A DNA stretch of 17,518 nucleotides from contig JAAYZO010000930.1 in assembly GCA_012514865.1 (NCBI GenBank), forward strand, positions 1 to 17,518. The letters are read 5' to 3'. Origin of the DNA: Lentisphaerota bacterium. GTDB taxonomy: Bacteria > Verrucomicrobiota > Lentisphaeria > Oligosphaerales > JAFGRS01. Position numbers and translations under genes: made by a program. This document shows positions 1-6,563 of this stretch, one piece after another (position 1 is the first letter of the stretch; the number at the start of each line of letters is the position of its first letter). The notes below the pieces were generated by a model that saw nothing but the letters and a program-made list of their open reading frames with translations, was not told the origin of the DNA and did not search any database.

Positions 1-124
1 CCATGCCGCCGCCTGTCAGTCCGTTCGACGGTGACCCATCAACCGGAGAGCCGGATGCGGGAAAACCGCCCGTCCGGTTCGGAGGGAGGGGCGGGGCAAC
101 TCAATGCCCCGTCCCTACCCCTAT
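1..124 (+). mobile_element. 3' end of a group II intron (domains V and VI)
   Basis: Positions 48-80 fold as a domain V hairpin. The lower stem pairs 48-56 with 72-80 (starting GAGCCGG, ending CCGGTTC), a two-base bulge lies at 70-71, the upper stem pairs 57-60 with 66-69, and the loop is GAAAA. The AGC of the catalytic triad is at 49-51. Domain VI follows at about 83-121: 87-97 pairs with 106-116 and 84-86 with 118-120, leaving A117 bulged. A117 lies seven bases from the proposed intron end at T124 (CTAT), the usual distance for the branch-point adenosine. The remainder of the intron, including any reverse transcriptase, lies left of the window. The strand is fixed by the domain V sequence. 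Intron class and 5' end cannot be judged here. Confidence 0.82.
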
Positions 125-224
125 CTCCGGAGCGCCTGCCGGGCGAGTCGGCGCCACACGCCCGCAAAGTCACGCGCGCGCCGGCGGGTACTCAAGCCGG
201 CGGCGCGGCCCCGCTTCTCTGGCG

Positions 225-253
225 TTGATACCGTCGCGGCGAGGCAGTATGGT
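225..253 (+). promoter_or_regulatory. Predicted sigma-70-type promoter of the pseudopilin gene
   Basis: TTGATA at 225-230 and TATGGT at 248-253 are separated by 17 bases. These match the -35 and -10 consensus at five of six and four of six positions. The implied start of transcription is about 90 bases before the gene at 352. It lies just downstream of the intron end, so the gene need not depend on read-through from the intron. Confidence 0.45.
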
Positions 254-351
254 GGACTGGTTGTGGTGCTGCCATCGAGTGGGCTTCCGGCACGGCGGGT
301 GTCAGCGGGTGTCGGCACCAGCGACCGCGAGTCGATGCAGGAGGTATCGAG

Positions 352-981
352 ATGAACGCAACGCCGAGACGGTCCGGATTCACCCTCATCGAGCTGCTGG
401 TGGTGATCGCCATCATCGCGATCCTTGCCGCCATGCTGCTGCCGGCCTTGAGCAAAGCCCGGGAACGCGCCAGGCAGGCGAGCTGTTCGAGCAACGCCAG
501 GCAACTCAGCCTTGGCTTCATCCAGTACATCGACGACCACAACGAGACGATCCCGGTGTGGCGCCAGTGGAACGGCACCACGGCCTCCGGCGATGACTTC
601 TACTGGTATCAGGCCATCCACCCGTATGTCAACGACACCGAAGTGCGGCGCTGCCCTTCCGAGCAGGAGCGGGCTGTCGGGTACGGCATGAACTGCGACT
701 ACCTCGGCTACGGGTCGTCTTCCGGGAGCGGGCCGTTCTGGCGTCTGGCGCAGATCGCGAACCCGTCGCAGACGGTGCTGCTCATCGACAACGTCTCGCC
801 CTGTGCCTACCGGCCCTATCGCTGGATCAGCAACTACGCCAGCTATGGCTCTGTGTATGAGCTCTACTGCACCGGCGCCCTGCACAGCGATGGCGGCAAC
901 GTGCTCTTCCTGGCGGGCAACGTGAACTGGATGCGGCGAGACGCGTATCTGCGCAACGACACCATCTGGGGCCGGAACTGA
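352..981 (+). CDS. Type II secretion/pseudopilin-like protein with prepilin N-terminus and H-X9-DG-like C-terminus
   Basis: This 209-residue protein has a class III prepilin leader. A short basic leader (MNATPRRSG) should be cut after Gly9 by prepilin peptidase, exposing Phe10 with the conserved Glu14 at mature position 5. One hydrophobic helix (10-33) anchors it in the inner membrane and would pack it into a pseudopilus. The ectodomain contains several cysteines (45, 101, 115, 151, 173) and ends in a motif of the 'H-X9-DG' family (His178 onward, GGNVLFLAGNVNW). The usual DG is AG here (Ala188-Gly189). PVC bacteria encode many such proteins of unknown role, often as single genes. The start is supported by AGGAGGT at 339-345, six bases upstream. 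The gene is monocistronic with its own predicted promoter. The family is certain; function beyond envelope or pseudopilus localisation is not known. Confidence 0.93.
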   Translation: MNATPRRSGFTLIELLVVIAIIAILAAMLLPALSKARERARQASCSSNARQLSLGFIQYIDDHNETIPVWRQWNGTTASGDDFYWYQAIHPYVNDTEVRRCPSEQERAVGYGMNCDYLGYGSSSGSGPFWRLAQIANPSQTVLLIDNVSPCAYRPYRWISNYASYGSVYELYCTGALHSDGGNVLFLAGNVNWMRRDAYLRNDTIWGRN

Positions 982-1075
982 GCGGGGGCATCCGGTCGCC
1001 GTCGTAGGGGGCGCGTCGCGGCGCGCGCGGTTGTTGTCCCAGGCCTTCAGCCTGCCGCGCGGGAGGGCTGGACTT

Positions 1076-1094
1076 CCCAGGGCGTTGCCCTGGG
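1076..1094. repeat. Perfect inverted repeat in an intergenic repeat cluster
   Basis: CCCAGGGC (1076-1083) and GCCCTGGG (1087-1094) form a perfect eight-pair stem with a three-base GTT loop. It is flanked by CAGGC-CTTCA-GCCTG (1040-1054) and GCCC-CTTCA-GGGC (1107-1119), which share the same loop. The arrangement suggests a mobile or REP-like palindromic element. There is no T run, so a simple terminator is unlikely. Confidence 0.6.
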
Positions 1095-1195
1095 CTGGCG
1101 GATGATGCCCCTTCAGGGCGCCCGATGGGCGGCTCGCGGACGCGGTTGCGTCTGGGGCCACTCGCCCTTCAGGAGAGGCGCGGTGGCGCCAGGCG

Positions 1196-1244
1196 GGTCC
1201 ACGGGCGGCGCCGTGGACCTACTTGCCGCGCCGGTGGCCGCGCT
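1196..1244. repeat. 49-base direct repeat, copy 1, with a hairpin
   Basis: This copy matches 1342-1390 at 47 of 49 positions; the differences are at 1223/1369 and 1239/1385. Each copy begins with a perfect nine-pair hairpin, GGTCCACGG-GCGGCG-CCGTGGACC (here 1196-1219), followed by a conserved GC-rich tail. The copies are 146 bases apart in the same orientation. This is a short intergenic repeat of REP type. Confidence 0.85.
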
Positions 1245-1341
1245 CGTATGAGCGTATCGAGCGCGGTCGCGATCGATGCGCCATGCTATAGCCGGCGCGC
1301 CACGCCGGTTGTTTCCCGGGCGCCGTCGGCGTCGCCCGGGA

Positions 1342-1390
1342 GGTCCACGGGCGGCGCCGTGGACCTACGTGCCGCGCCGGTGGCTGCGCT
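1342..1390. repeat. 49-base direct repeat, copy 2, with a hairpin
   Basis: Second copy of the repeat at 1196-1244. Its hairpin occupies 1342-1365, and the copy ends 34 bases before the oxidoreductase start. Another hairpin (CCCGGGCG at 1315-1322 with CGCCCGGG at 1333-1340) lies directly upstream. The position could affect the leader of the oxidoreductase mRNA. Confidence 0.85.
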
Positions 1391-1424
1391 GTAGGGTCGT
1401 TCTTTCCCCTCGAGGAGTGCTGTG

Positions 1425-3443
1425 ATGCGGAGGCAGGCGTTACCCCTGGCGTTGGCGGACGGGCGCCGTCCCGAGGTCACGGTGATCTCGGTCAACACCG
1501 TCATAGTCGGTGCCGGCGCGGCCGGCCTGCGCTGTGCCGAGGCCCTCTACGATCTCGGCCAGCGCGACCTGGCGGTAGTGTTCGACCACCTCGGCCATGG
1601 CACCAGCATTGATGCTGGCTCCGACAAGCAGACCTACTACAAGATCGGGCTCTTCGGCGATGAGCCGGACAGCCCGATGGACTTCGCCCGGAGCCTCTTC
1701 CAGGGCGGCATGATGCATGGTGACCTCGCCTACGTCGAGGGCCTCGGCTCGGCTCCGGCCTTCTTCGAACTCTGCCGCATCGGGGTGCCCTTTCCGCAGA
1801 ACCGCTTTGGGGGCTATGTCGGCTACAAGACCGACCACGACCCGCGCCAGCGCGCCACGAGTGCGGGTCCGAAGACCTCGAAGTACATGGCCGAGCGTCT
1901 TCTCGAGCAGGTCCGCCTGCGGCAGATTCCGATTCTCGACCACCACGATGCGGTGCGTCTGCTGACCCTCGGCGACGGCGCGGCGCGGCGGGTTGCCGGG
2001 GTGCTGTGTCTGCATCGCGACGAGCACTTCCGCGAGGCCTATGGCCTGACGGTGATCAACGCCCGCAATGTCGTCCTGGCCACGGGCGGCCCGGGCGAGC
2101 TGTACCGTCGCAGCGTCTGGCCGCATGGCCAGGTCGGCTCGCACGGCCTGGCCCTGGCGGCGGGTGTGGTGGCCAACAACCTCACCGAGCTGCAGTATGG
2201 CCTGGCCTCGATCGGCTTCCGCTGGAATCTCTCGGGGACCTACCAGCAGGTCATCCCGGACTACTACAGCACCGCGGCCGACGGTGTCAGCGACCGCCGC
2301 CGCTTCCTGCACGACTACTTTCCGGACCTCCCGAGTCTGGCCAGCGCGATCTTCCTCAAGGGCTACCAGTGGCCGTTCCATGCGGCGCGGCTGCAGGACC
2401 ACGGCTCGAGCCTGGTGGACCTGGCGGTGCACCTCGAGACCGAGGCCGGCCGGCGGGTGTTCATGGACTTCATGAACAACCCGTCCCCGGCGCCGGGTCA
2501 GCCGCCGTTCGCGCTCGCCGACCTGCAGCCGGAGGCGCGACGGTATCTGGAGCGCTCCGGGGCGCTGCAGTCGACGCCGTACGAGCGTCTCCGTCATATG
2601 AATCCACAGAGCATCGAGCTGTACGCCGAGCATGGCGTCGACCTGCGCGAGCCCCTCGAGATCGCGGTCTGCGCCCAGCACTGCAACGGCGGCCTGCGCG
2701 GCAACCTCTGGTGGGAGACGAGTCTGGCGAATCTCTTCGCCATTGGCGAACTGAACGGCACCCACGGCGTCCGGCCGGGGGGCAGTGCGCTGAACAGCGG
2801 CCAGGTCGGGGCGTTGCGGGCGGCGCAGTATATCGCGCGGGTGTACGCCGAGCCGCCGCCGTCGGCGGGCGAGCTGCTGTCGGCGGTATCCGGCCAGATT
2901 GCGGATCAGCTCGCCGAGTACGACGGCTGGCTGCGTCATTCCGGCGGTCTGGCCCTGGGGCCGCTGCGGCGGTCCATCCAGGAGCGCATGAGCCGCGCCG
3001 GGGCGCAGGTGCGCTCGCTGCCGGTGGTCGAGGCGGCCCTGCGGGAAGCCCGCGATCTGTGTCGGCAGATTGCCGCCGACGGCATCCACTGCACGACGCC
3101 GCGCGACCTGCCGCGGGCGACGCAGGACAAGTGGCTGGCGCTGACCAGCGTCGCCTTCCTGGAGGCCCTGCGCGCGTACATCGAGCGCGGCGGCGGCAGC
3201 CGCGGTGCCAGCATGGTCCTCGACCCGGCGGGCAGCCTCAGCGTCGCGACCCGCCATGGCGCCATTCTGCCGCATCGTCCCGAGTGCCTGGCGCATCGCG
3301 GCGAGATCCTCGAGGTGTCGCTGGTCGAGGGCAGCCTCTGCGATGTTGCGACGGTGCCGGTGCCGGTGCGCCCCCTGCCGGTCGACGCGAGCTGGTTCGA
3401 GACCACCTGGGCGGCCTTCTGCCGTGGCGAGATCTACCGCTGA
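1425..3443 (+). CDS. FAD-dependent oxidoreductase, fumarate reductase/succinate dehydrogenase flavoprotein type
   Basis: This 672-residue protein binds FAD through a Rossmann motif, GAGAAG at residues 29-34 after a beta strand (VNTVIVGAGAAGL). The second FAD segment is VVLATGG near residue 218. Conserved features of the fumarate reductase flavoprotein family follow: a His in QHCNGG (His419), the LFAIGE strand with HGVRPGG (Arg450, matching the substrate-binding Arg), and a C-terminal helical domain with GGGSRGA (Arg593), similar to the SRG motif of SdhA/FrdA. No signal peptide, Tat motif or membrane segment is visible, so it should be cytoplasmic. No iron-sulfur or anchor subunit lies nearby, so it is probably not a respiratory complex, and the substrate is unknown. 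ATG 1425 is chosen because GAGGAG (1412-1417) sits seven bases before it; GTG 1422 is the alternative. It appears to be a single gene ended by the terminator at 3471. Confidence 0.88.
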   Translation: MRRQALPLALADGRRPEVTVISVNTVIVGAGAAGLRCAEALYDLGQRDLAVVFDHLGHGTSIDAGSDKQTYYKIGLFGDEPDSPMDFARSLFQGGMMHGDLAYVEGLGSAPAFFELCRIGVPFPQNRFGGYVGYKTDHDPRQRATSAGPKTSKYMAERLLEQVRLRQIPILDHHDAVRLLTLGDGAARRVAGVLCLHRDEHFREAYGLTVINARNVVLATGGPGELYRRSVWPHGQVGSHGLALAAGVVANNLTELQYGLASIGFRWNLSGTYQQVIPDYYSTAADGVSDRRRFLHDYFPDLPSLASAIFLKGYQWPFHAARLQDHGSSLVDLAVHLETEAGRRVFMDFMNNPSPAPGQPPFALADLQPEARRYLERSGALQSTPYERLRHMNPQSIELYAEHGVDLREPLEIAVCAQHCNGGLRGNLWWETSLANLFAIGELNGTHGVRPGGSALNSGQVGALRAAQYIARVYAEPPPSAGELLSAVSGQIADQLAEYDGWLRHSGGLALGPLRRSIQERMSRAGAQVRSLPVVEAALREARDLCRQIAADGIHCTTPRDLPRATQDKWLALTSVAFLEALRAYIERGGGSRGASMVLDPAGSLSVATRHGAILPHRPECLAHRGEILEVSLVEGSLCDVATVPVPVRPLPVDASWFETTWAAFCRGEIYR

Positions 3444-3470
3444 CCGTCGCGCTCGCAGGAACCGATCGCG

Positions 3471-3494
3471 GCGTGGCGTTGCCCTCGCTTTTTT
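3471..3494 (+). terminator. Probable intrinsic terminator after the oxidoreductase
   Basis: GCG (3471-3473) pairs with CGC (3486-3488) and GGC (3475-3477) with GCC (3481-3483) around a GTT loop, with a small internal mismatch. Six consecutive T bases (3489-3494) follow directly. The T run is conspicuous in such GC-rich DNA and lies 27 bases after the stop codon. The stem is modest, so confidence is moderate. Confidence 0.5.
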
Positions 3495-3794
3495 GACTGC
3501 GGCGGCCAATCCGGCGCGTCGGTGGGGCGTCAAAGGGGCGTGTGATGCAAAGGTCGCCGACAGCCCGGCCAGACGGCCCGGAGGATGGTCGGCGTCGTCG
3601 TCCCCGGGGTCGTGAGAGGCGCCGGCGGGCGCATGGTGACGACGCGGTTTGACGCAGGCCGGGCACGGTCTAGATTGCGAATCCCGCCGGTGCGGTTCCG
3701 GCGATCGCGGTCCGGCCGACGTCGATGGTGCCGTTGCGGCGGCAAGCCTGCTGAGAGGACGCCCAGGTGACCCGGTGTCAAGGAGAGCCACAGC
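3495..3794. other. Intergenic leader region of the transporter gene train
   Basis: Apart from the promoter at 3649-3676 I see no gene here. Just after the predicted transcription start, CGCCGG (3685-3690) and CCGGCG (3698-3703) form a six-pair hairpin with a seven-base loop, which may protect the mRNA 5' end. The leader would be about 110 bases long. AGGAG at 3781-3785 is the ribosome binding site for the GTG start at 3795. No known riboswitch core could be completed. Confidence 0.5.
3649..3676 (+). promoter_or_regulatory. Predicted sigma-70-type promoter of the OPT/ABC gene train
   Basis: TTGACG at 3649-3654 (five of six to the -35 consensus) and TAGATT at 3671-3676 (four of six to the -10) are 16 bases apart. 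It is the best promoter-like pair in the gap and the only convincing candidate I noted for the genes from 3795 to 17189. That fits transcription as one long unit. Confidence 0.45.
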
Positions 3795-6443
3795 GTGAGT
3801 GAGCAGGAGCGTCCGCGTCGGGACTTCAACGCACGATCCTTCGCCCTCGGCCTGGTCAGCCTGACCCTCCTTGCTGTCTGGTCCCATTGGCACACGGTCA
3901 TCTCGCTGAACCGCACGAGTCTGAACGACGGCTCGCCGCCGGTGGGCGCGGTCGGCATCTTCCTCGGTGTCTTCCTGATCGTTCTGCTCTGGGAGCTGGT
4001 GAACCGTCGACTGCGTCTGCCGCGTGGCGAGCTGGTGGTGATCTACGCCATGCTGATGGTGGCGGCGCCCTGGACTGGCCATGGCATATGGTACCGCTTC
4101 ATCGGCCTGATCTACACGGTCCCCCGCGACGTCGATCAGGCGCGGCTACTGCCGCACTACTCTGACAAGCTCTGGCCGCACGGCCCGCAGTTGAACCGCA
4201 ACGTCGACCTGGCCGAGGGCCTCGATGGCTGGCATCTGACCATCGCCCAGAGCGCCAATGACGAGGATGTCGTCGCCGCCCTGCCGGAGCCCGCCGGGCG
4301 CGCCGCGGTGGTGGCGGCCGAGGCCAGCCGCCAGGGCATCGAGCGGGCGATCCGTCTGCAGACCGAGGACGTCGAGGTCCTCAAGCTGCGCTGCCGCATC
4401 CCGACCGAGGCCAATGGCCGCGTCCAGCTCGTGCCCGGTGAGAACTACCTGCTGAGCTACCAGGCGCGGATCAGGGGCGCGCGCGGCTCGACCCTGATGA
4501 CCTGCTACGTCCTCACGGCCGCCGGCGACAAGGCCGAGGTCAGCTCGCTGAACCGCGACACCCGCGCCAGTTTCTCGGCCGCGGACGGCTTCGAGCCGGC
4601 ACATTTCCCGAAGATCCTCATACCGGACCGCCTCGGCGACTACCTCGACGTCGTCTTCGAGTTCAAGGGCGCCGGCACCCTCGAGGTGGCCGAGGTGCGC
4701 TTCTACAACAACGAGGCCATCCAGTCGCTCTACCAGGGCCGCATCGAGGTGCGCGAGTCGGACCTCGCGCAATTGCCGCCGAACGAGCGTGCCCGCGTCG
4801 ACGTTCGTCCTGACAACCTGTGGAGCCTGCGCGGGGTGGCGCATCGTCTGCGCGGCAGCATCCCGCTGGCGGCCTGGGCGCAGCCGGCGCTGCTCTGGGG
4901 CAGCCTGATCCTGGTGCTCTTCGCCGGTATCCTCGCCCTGATGATCATCCTGCGGCGCCAGTGGGCCGAGCACGAACGCTTCGGCTTCCCGATGCTGATA
5001 TTCCCGCGCACCCTCCTCGAGGAAGAGGCCGGGCCCGACGGCTGCCTGCACTTCACCGTCTTCCGCAAACGCTCGATGTGGGTCGGCTTCGGCATCTCCG
5101 TGTTCATGATCGGCCTGGTCGGCCTGCACCACTACTTCAATACGCCCTACCTGAAGACCGAGCTGGACATCACCAAGTTCGTGCAGAACCACCGACCCCT
5201 GCTGTCGTTCTTCCGGGGCTTCTACTGGCACCCCTTCAACATCTCCCTGATGATCCTGCCGATCGCCTTCTTCATCGAGCTGGAGCTCCTGGGCAGCATC
5301 CTGCTCTGCTTCCTGGTCTGCTCGCTGCCCTTCTACATGCGCGAGGAGATGTTCACCAGCTGGCGGTCGATCAAGGACTTCCCCTTCATCCAAGAGCAGC
5401 ACACCGGCGCCTACATGGCCCTGGCGGTGATTGCCCTGTACGCCGGCCGGCGGCACCTCGTCGAGGTCGTTCGGCGGGCCCTGGGGCGGTCGAGCCAGGT
5501 CGACGACCGTGACGAGGGCTGGACCTACCGGAAGGCCCTGATCGTGCTGATCGGCTCGGTGTTCTTCCTGTGCTTCTGGATGCAGTACGTCGGCGTGGGC
5601 TTCTGGAAGGGCCTCCTCTACGTCGCCTTCATCCTCGCCTGCGCCATCTCGACGGCCCGCATCCGTGTCGAGTGCGGTGCGCCGTGGACCTACCTGACGC
5701 CGTACACGCCGCTGATCATCTTCACGGCCTTCGGCGGGGCGCATCTGTTTGGGATTGACATGTTCGTCATCATGATCGTCTCCGGCGGCTTCCTCTGTTC
5801 GGCCTCGTATCTGATGTGTGCGCCGACGCAGGTCGAGATGCTCCAGCTCGGCCGGCTCCTGAACGTTCGGGCACAGTGTCTGAACCGCGGCCTGATCCTG
5901 GGCGCCGTCGGCGGCCTGGTTATCAGCGGCGTGTTCCTGCTCTCGGTGGCCTACAGCCGCGGCGGCATGAATGTCTCCTACATCGGCGACTGGGCCGCCA
6001 ACCAGGCCTTCCAGGTGCGCCTGGTCACCGCCGAGGTCGGCTATCAGGACCAGCGTTACCAGAAGAGCCTGGACGAGAAGCGCCCCTTCGAGGTGGATAT
6101 CAAGCGTCCGAAGGCCTGGGCGCTGGGGATCTCCTTCGTGGTGACCCTGCTGCTGTTCGTCGCCAAGAGCCTGTGGGTCGGCTTCCCGCTGCATCCGGTC
6201 GGTTACATCCTGGCCAATACCTACTTCATCAACATGGTCTGGGGATCGCTGTTCACGGCCATGGTGGTGAAGTTCCTGGCCTTGAAGATCGGCGGCGTGA
6301 TGGTGGTGCGTAACGTCCTGCGCCCCTTCTTCGTCGGCATGTTCCTCGGCGCCATCGCCAGCTACCTGCTCTGGGACGCGCTGGCCCTGGGTCTGCAGGC
6401 CTTCGGGATCATGGACACCTTCCATGTACCCCACATCTTCTGA
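3795..6443 (+). CDS. OPT-like multispanning membrane protein (DUF6785/DUF6784-type) with inserted extracytoplasmic domain
   Basis: This 882-residue inner-membrane protein has about three N-terminal membrane helices (14-37, 49-69, 78-103), a soluble insert (about 110-355), and roughly a dozen further helices from 362 on. Family-like landmarks are the RGELVVIYAMLMVA helix near 78, LRRQWAEHERFGFPML at 386-400, and the C-terminal VGFPLHPVGYILANTYF at 795-811 followed by a helix-rich end. These match my recollection of the paired DUF6785/DUF6784 domains, thought to belong to the oligopeptide transporter superfamily. The insert has a beta-sandwich look (VPGENYLLSYQARIRG; GTLEVAEVRFYN), like carbohydrate-binding or galactose-binding-like modules. 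The start is GTG 3795, with AGGAG nine bases upstream. It is the first gene of the train. Transport of peptides or another substrate is inferred from the superfamily only. Confidence 0.85.
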   Translation: MSEQERPRRDFNARSFALGLVSLTLLAVWSHWHTVISLNRTSLNDGSPPVGAVGIFLGVFLIVLLWELVNRRLRLPRGELVVIYAMLMVAAPWTGHGIWYRFIGLIYTVPRDVDQARLLPHYSDKLWPHGPQLNRNVDLAEGLDGWHLTIAQSANDEDVVAALPEPAGRAAVVAAEASRQGIERAIRLQTEDVEVLKLRCRIPTEANGRVQLVPGENYLLSYQARIRGARGSTLMTCYVLTAAGDKAEVSSLNRDTRASFSAADGFEPAHFPKILIPDRLGDYLDVVFEFKGAGTLEVAEVRFYNNEAIQSLYQGRIEVRESDLAQLPPNERARVDVRPDNLWSLRGVAHRLRGSIPLAAWAQPALLWGSLILVLFAGILALMIILRRQWAEHERFGFPMLIFPRTLLEEEAGPDGCLHFTVFRKRSMWVGFGISVFMIGLVGLHHYFNTPYLKTELDITKFVQNHRPLLSFFRGFYWHPFNISLMILPIAFFIELELLGSILLCFLVCSLPFYMREEMFTSWRSIKDFPFIQEQHTGAYMALAVIALYAGRRHLVEVVRRALGRSSQVDDRDEGWTYRKALIVLIGSVFFLCFWMQYVGVGFWKGLLYVAFILACAISTARIRVECGAPWTYLTPYTPLIIFTAFGGAHLFGIDMFVIMIVSGGFLCSASYLMCAPTQVEMLQLGRLLNVRAQCLNRGLILGAVGGLVISGVFLLSVAYSRGGMNVSYIGDWAANQAFQVRLVTAEVGYQDQRYQKSLDEKRPFEVDIKRPKAWALGISFVVTLLLFVAKSLWVGFPLHPVGYILANTYFINMVWGSLFTAMVVKFLALKIGGVMVVRNVLRPFFVGMFLGAIASYLLWDALALGLQAFGIMDTFHVPHIF

Positions 6444-6461
6444 GGTCGGCGGCGCAGGCTG

Positions 6462-6563
6462 ATGAGCGCCGGCATCGGCATCGTGTCGGGCCATGGCCGC
6501 GCCGATGAGTACGGCAACGTCCGAACCGTCAAGAGCGATACGACGACAGACAACAGCCCATGA
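6462..6563 (+). CDS. Possible 33-residue coupling ORF
   Basis: A short frame runs from ATG 6462 to TGA 6561-6563 and encodes a 33-residue soluble, polar peptide beginning MSAGIGIVSGHGRADEYG. Its stop overlaps the ATG of the giant downstream gene as ATGA. It lies 18 bases after the stop of the upstream gene. Its third codon positions are mostly G or C, like the neighbours. The ribosome binding site is weak (CAGG at 6455-6458). Because the giant gene lacks a Shine-Dalgarno sequence of its own, this frame could deliver ribosomes by translational coupling, whether or not the peptide matters. A chance ORF is a real alternative. Confidence 0.35.
   Translation: MSAGIGIVSGHGRADEYGNVRTVKSDTTTDNSP

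Larger units (their letters stand above)
982..1424. other. Gene-free gap rich in hairpins and a direct repeat
   Basis: No convincing coding sequence lies between the pseudopilin and oxidoreductase genes. The stretch holds four or more short GC-rich inverted repeats (1040-1054, 1076-1094, 1107-1119, 1315-1340), the 49-base direct repeat listed separately, and a small hairpin CGCTC-GTAT-GAGCG at 1241-1254. The block 1040-1130, with loops CTTCA and GTT, resembles a structured intergenic repeat that I associate with planctomycete and related genomes; this is recollection, not a search result. I see no good sigma-70 promoter for the downstream gene. Some hairpins may act as terminators, but none is followed by a T run. 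Confidence 0.6.

Noticed and set aside
121..1161. - strand frame of 346 codons across the pseudopilin gene and the repeat gap
   Set aside because: It spans the group II intron boundary, a clear + strand gene and palindromic repeats, and encodes no recognisable domain.
2006..3496. + strand frame of 496 codons inside the oxidoreductase
   Set aside because: Out-of-frame shadow of a strongly supported gene; Arg/Ala/Gly/Pro-rich with no domain.
3745..3790. CTGAGA near 3750 followed by GGTGACC, resembling part of a thiamine pyrophosphate riboswitch
   Set aside because: The remaining THI-box elements cannot be found, and the gene train has no link to thiamine.
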